8,464 nt of DNA from Clostridiales bacterium UBA2432 (lineage in GTDB: Bacteria > Bacillota > Clostridia > Lachnospirales > Vallitaleaceae). Within the stretch, counting starts at the first letter, position 1; every line of letters starts with the position of its first letter. The stretch lies in NCBI GenBank assembly GCA_002342805.1, contig DDQW01000011.1:1-8464 (forward strand). The letters are read 5' to 3'. The notes under the pieces are model-generated. The model saw nothing but the letters and a program-made list of their open reading frames with translations. It did not search any database and had not been told where the DNA came from. Positions 6,251-8,464 of the stretch are shown here, one piece after another. Made by a program: the position numbers and the translations under genes.

Positions 6251-6543
6251 AGGTAACTTTTTTGTATTTTAAATCGGGATTTAATGAGGGTATCTAGTTC
6301 TTCAAGTTGTGCCTTTCTTTTAACTATAATTTCGTTTACAATGTCAAGCCGCTCTGCTATGTTAACCTGTTCCTCTTTAGGTATAAGAGGTATCATAACA
6401 TTTCGAACCATTGTACTGTTAAGATTATTTACAACTCCACCTACCGCCAATTGCTTAAACTTATTATAGGTCGTTGGCGAACTAAGAAAGTAATATAAGA
6501 AGCCTTTATCGAATAGTTCTTCATTATCTCTTAGAACCAACCA
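6247..6543 (-). pseudogene. hsdS: HsdS central fragment (end of TRD1 and central spacer)
   Basis: It encodes LVLRDNEELFDKGFLYYFLSS, GGVVNNLNSTMVRNVMIPLIPKEEQ and the first spacer helix RLDIVNEIIVKRKAQLEELDTLIKSRF, then ends after a few foreign residues. The only in-frame start is a TTG at 6540 just after a stop, with no clear ribosome binding site, so independent translation is improbable. A short further piece in a third frame (6660-6531, IIPEGMKK to IHDGW) connects it to the N-terminal fragment. Confidence 0.7.
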
Positions 6544-6640
6544 TCATGAATACACCCGTCAATCTTAAGTATGTAAAGTCTACCAAAACTCATGGAGTTT
6601 GACAGTAGGAAGTCTCCTGATTGTACGTATCTTGATTTCT

Positions 6641-6829
6641 TCATGCCCTCTGGTATAATTTTTTTGTCTTTGTTATATACACCGAATCATCTGTGTCACC
6701 ATTTTTAATCCAATTTATCCCATTATCATCTTCAGTGATAAATTTGCTTATTGGTCTTGGTGACCCACCTCTTTCAACAACACAGACATCTCCAATCTTT
6801 TTATATGTCCAATTCTTCTCCATAATCAT
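6641..6829 (-). pseudogene. hsdS: HsdS N-terminal fragment (start of TRD1)
   Basis: It begins MIMEKNWTYKKIGDVC and continues with ERGGSPRPISKFI and GINWIKNGDT, a very common start of TRD1 in type I S subunits. After ITKTKK the frame is lost in the A run and the peptide stops after LYQRA. The ribosome binding site is poor (TAGGT); the ATG at 6823 is an alternative start. Confidence 0.72.
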
Positions 6830-6856
6830 ACCTACAAATCAAAATTTAACAGTCAT

Positions 6857-6896
6857 ATTATATTTACCAAGTACCAGCACTACATGGAAGTAGTGC
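6857..6896 (-). promoter_or_regulatory. Possible promoter with overlapping dyad upstream of hsdS
   Basis: The minus strand has TATAAT at 6862-6857, about 28 bases before the hsdS start. No good -35 box is seen at 17 bases; the -35 area is instead covered by a perfect 7-bp inverted repeat GCACTAC/GTAGTGC with a 6-base loop (6877-6896). Such a dyad could be an operator or an RNA hairpin. It is the only promoter-like signal in front of the hsdS-ATPase pair. Confidence 0.33.
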
Positions 6897-6918
6897 GAAA
6901 ATTACACAGTAGGGGTTC

Positions 6919-6992
6919 ATCTAACGTTCCGGCTGTTCCCGGCGCGCGCATTATCCTTGTTCCTGTACATGTTGGGAATTGGCGTGTTGAAC
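6919..6992 (-). other. Candidate attC site at the start of the hsdS-ATPase segment
   Basis: On the minus strand GTTCAAC (6992-6986) fits R'' RYYYAAC and GTTAGAT (6925-6919) fits R' GTTRRRY; they are 74 bp apart. Inside, TTCCC (minus 6978-6974) can pair with GGGAA (6940-6936), and the interior is unusually GC-rich (GGCGCGCGC at 6940-6948) for this window. The L-box pairing is weaker than in the site at 3239-3310. The R' sequence is the exact complement of the R'' at 3304-3310, as the cassette rule predicts. The R'' side lies at the presumed edge of the IS91-like block and may be chance. Confidence 0.45.
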
Positions 6993-6995
6993 GAA

Positions 6996-7008
6996 ATCGC
7001 TACGCGAT
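6996..7008. repeat. Small hairpin followed by T run, possible IS91 end
   Basis: ATCGC-TAC-GCGAT is a perfect 5-bp stem with a 3-base loop, followed on the plus strand by AGCTTTTT. IS91-family ends carry short subterminal hairpins, so it may mark the element's left end. It could also act as a weak terminator. The rest of 7009-7090 shows only AT-rich leader sequence. Confidence 0.35.
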
Positions 7009-7104
7009 AGCTTTTTACCTTTTCTCTAATTACTTTGTATCTTTATTCTAATCCTTTCATGTAAACTTAGATGTTACTATTTTTTGTTTTGAAAGGAGCT
7101 TTTT

Positions 7105-7955
7105 ATGTATCAATCTTATGTTTCACAATTAATTTTTGAAATGGAATTACGTGGTTATAGTCCTCGTACAATCCACTCATATTCCAAGTATCTCCATCGG
7201 TTTCTTACGCTTACCAACAAACCTGTTTCAGATATTACTGAGGAAGATCTGCGGCTATATCTACACGCACTTGTCTGTCGTCAAGTATCCACGTCTTACG
7301 TTAACAGCGTCTATTCTTCAACACAACTTTTTTTCACCTATGTTCTGAAACGTCCTTTTAACATGCACGATGTCCCTCGTGTCAAAAATTCGAAAAAGTT
7401 ACCCTCGGTTTTGTCCTTTTCAGAAGTCACTGCTATTCTTGATGCAACTGTAAATGTAAAACATAAAGCTATTCTCATAACGGCTTATTCTGCTGGCCTG
7501 AGAGTTAGTGAAGTTCTTTCGCTTAAAGTCTCAGATATTCATTCTGAAAACATGCAGATCCATGTTCGTTCCGGTAAAGGTGACAAAGATCGCTATACTT
7601 TGTTATCCGAGAAAACACTTTTATTTCTTCGACAATATTTTAAAGAATATCGTCCAACTGATTGGCTTTTTTATTCTGCTCGTGATAAGTCTAGAGCGCT
7701 ACACTCAAGAACGGCTCAGGTCACTTTTAATGCATCTAAGAAAAAAGCTGGTATTATAAACCTGCAACCTTTCATTCTCTACGAACTTCTTTTGCTACTC
7801 ATTTACTTATTAAAGGTACTGATTTGTTTACCATTAAAACCTTACTTGGTCATGCAAATATTAAAACCACTCGGAATTATTCCTACGGAATAATGGCTAC
7901 GCCACCCTTGTTCGTCGGGTTCTTTTATGGTTTATCTGTATCTGGCACCTTCTAG
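7105..7955 (+). pseudogene. Tyrosine recombinase (XerC/D-like) of the IS91-like element, one-base frameshift
   Basis: The ATG at 7105 follows AAAGGAG at six bases. The N-terminal core-binding domain (YVSQLIFEMELRGYSPRTI, about residues 1-85) is followed by the catalytic domain with the first arginine in AGLRVSEVLSL and the lysine in RSGKGDKDR. After KKKAGI the frame is lost: the run at 7758-7760 has three A where four would give GIIKPATFHSLRTSFATHLL. In that second frame the rest of the active site is present: HSLR, LLGHANIKTTRNYSY with the histidine and the nucleophilic tyrosine, ending at TAG 7955, for about 283 residues in all. As read, the product stops at 7893 with a nonsense tail and no nucleophile. 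It lacks the extra helix insert of integron integrases, so it is not IntI. A sequencing error cannot be excluded. Confidence 0.8.
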
Positions 7956-7999
7956 AGTTCTTTCTGTTTCTAGTCCTTATGATAGTGAGGTGACTTTTG

Positions 8000-8464
8000 A
8001 TGCGTAAAATCCAAGCTGTTCTTTCCTATAATGCAATGGATTATATAAATTCTCATCATACTTCATTTCAGCAAGTCAAAGCTATTAACGCCATTTCTTC
8101 ATGTCGTACTAGTAATGCTGGTTCACATACATTATCTTGTGAATGCGGTCACGAAAAAATTGTTTCCAATTCTTGTTCGAATCGTCATTGCCCCACTTGT
8201 GGTGGTTTTTCTAAAGAACTTTGGATTCAAAAACAACAAGAATCTTTATTGCCATCGCATTATTTTCACTTGGTTTTTACTGTTCCGAATTCTCTACGTG
8301 AACTTATTTACTTCAATCAAAAACCTCTTTATAACTTGATGTATGATGCAGCATCTAAAACTTTGATTGATTTATCAAAAGATAAACTTGGTGTTATTCC
8401 CAGATTTTCATTGGTGCTTCATACCTGGAGTCAGACGATGCTTTTTCATCTAGGTTGCATAGGC
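8000..8464 (+). CDS. IS91-family transposase, N-terminal part (runs off window)
   Basis: It starts at ATG 8000 with GAGGTG seven bases upstream and stays open to the window end (155 codons). Residues about 35-75 hold the zinc-binding region typical of IS91 transposases: SCRTSNAGSHTLSCECGHEKIVSNSC, then SNRHCPTC. This is followed by LLPSHYFHLVFTVPNSLREL and LVLHTWSQTM. IS91 enzymes are HUH rolling-circle transposases, and the HPHxH metal-binding motif is expected straight after this point; here the reading is FHLGCIG, which lacks it. The two catalytic tyrosines would lie beyond the window. It is likely co-transcribed with the recombinase 45 bases upstream. Whether it is functional cannot be told from this part. 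Confidence 0.8.
   Translation, partial: MRKIQAVLSYNAMDYINSHHTSFQQVKAINAISSCRTSNAGSHTLSCECGHEKIVSNSCSNRHCPTCGGFSKELWIQKQQESLLPSHYFHLVFTVPNSLRELIYFNQKPLYNLMYDAASKTLIDLSKDKLGVIPRFSLVLHTWSQTMLFHLGCIG

Larger units (their letters stand above)
5750..6829 (-). pseudogene. hsdS: Type I restriction-modification specificity subunit (hsdS), frameshifted three times
   Basis: HsdS binds the two halves of the DNA target through two target recognition domains (TRDs) and joins HsdM and HsdR. Both TRDs and both conserved spacer regions can be read here in order, but in changing frames. Lesion 1: a run of seven A (6659-6665) where eight would restore TKTKK-IIPEGMKKSRYV. Lesion 2: GGTTGGTT near 6537-6545, where three GGTT copies would give IHDGW-LVLRDNEE. 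Lesion 3: a short deletion near 6268-6273 where about nine residues are missing between LIKSRF and NTKKLPVIELG (family members usually have a MFGDP-like link there). No hsdM or hsdR is in the window; upstream space is occupied by an attC-like site and an IS91 block. The gene is a remnant unless slippage at the tracts is reversible. Confidence 0.82.
3246..6924 (-). mobile_element. Putative large integron cassette: broken hsdS plus ATPase gene
   Basis: The segment starts after the core site GTTAGAT (6925-6919) and ends at the recombination point in the attC-like site at 3239-3310, whose R'' ATCTAAC is the exact complement of the start. It is about 3.7 kb, several times a usual cassette. The 165 bases between the ATPase stop and R'' (3311-3475) hold no gene. 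It may be a composite formed by loss of an attC between older cassettes; ATTTAAC at 3395-3401 could be a decayed boundary. Confidence 0.4.
6993..8464 (+). mobile_element. IS91-like element, partial (recombinase plus transposase)
   Basis: A tyrosine recombinase followed by an IS91-family transposase in the same direction is a recurrent pairing in Firmicutes IS91-like elements. The left edge is not certain: GAAC at 6989-6992, a known IS91 target tetranucleotide, is followed by a small hairpin at 6996-7008. The element runs off the right end. Both genes carry damage. Confidence 0.6.

Noticed and set aside
7105..7955. The tyrosine recombinase as the integron integrase IntI.
   Set aside because: It lacks the extra insert between the catalytic patches, is short for IntI and is paired with an IS91 transposase.
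1..8464. CRISPR arrays, tRNA or rRNA genes.
   Set aside because: No regularly spaced direct repeats, no cloverleaf with a TTCGAnTC arm in proper context, and no rRNA signature were seen.

Overview
This window comes from a low-GC bacterium. Its mobile elements (a chloroplast-like group II intron, an IS91-type transposase paired with a tyrosine recombinase) and its AGGAG-type ribosome binding sites look clostridial. Sites resembling integron attC occur between the genes, and cassette arrays are also known from other low-GC bacteria such as Treponema. I therefore do not assign a genus. All non-IS91 genes lie on the minus strand; the IS91-like block at the right end lies on the plus strand.

Read along the minus strand, right to left, the layout is as follows. 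A candidate attC (6992-6919) is followed by a large cassette-like segment. That segment carries a multiply frameshifted type I restriction specificity subunit (hsdS, 6829-5750) and, 39 bp further on, an intact 744-residue protein (5710-3476) with an N-terminal cold-shock-like domain, a P-loop ATPase core and a HEPN-like C-terminus. A well-formed attC-like site (3310-3239) ends this cassette. The next cassette would carry two small genes: an 87-residue zinc-ribbon protein (810-547) and a 163-residue membrane-anchored coiled-coil protein (533-42). A group II intron (3234-838) is inserted between its start and its first gene. The last 25 bases at the left edge look like the beginning of the next attC.

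The main argument for cassettes is a pairing rule. In an integron cassette, the first bases after the recombination point (TTRRRY) are complementary to that cassette's own R'' box, because they form the R box when the cassette is circular. Here the two-gene cassette begins GTTATACGAA and ends TTCGTATAAC, a 10/10 match. The ATPase cassette begins GTTAGAT and ends ATCTAAC, a 7/7 match. No integron integrase is visible, so the system must rely on one outside the window if it is real.

The intron is well delimited: GTGCG at its 5' end, a textbook domain V, and an 8-bp EBS1/IBS1 match. Its reverse transcriptase/maturase is dead. A 335-bp non-coding element built from six copies of TTATGCCGAG in alternating orientation sits inside the conserved PQGG motif, and a further in-frame deletion seems to remove the RT motif after YADD. 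The plus-strand IS91-like block at 7105-8464 holds a tyrosine recombinase with a one-base frameshift and the start of an IS91-family transposase that runs off the window.

Overall this is a decaying accessory region. The intact ATPase and the two small genes are the parts most likely to be functional, and an anti-phage or stress role for the ATPase is inferred from architecture and context only.
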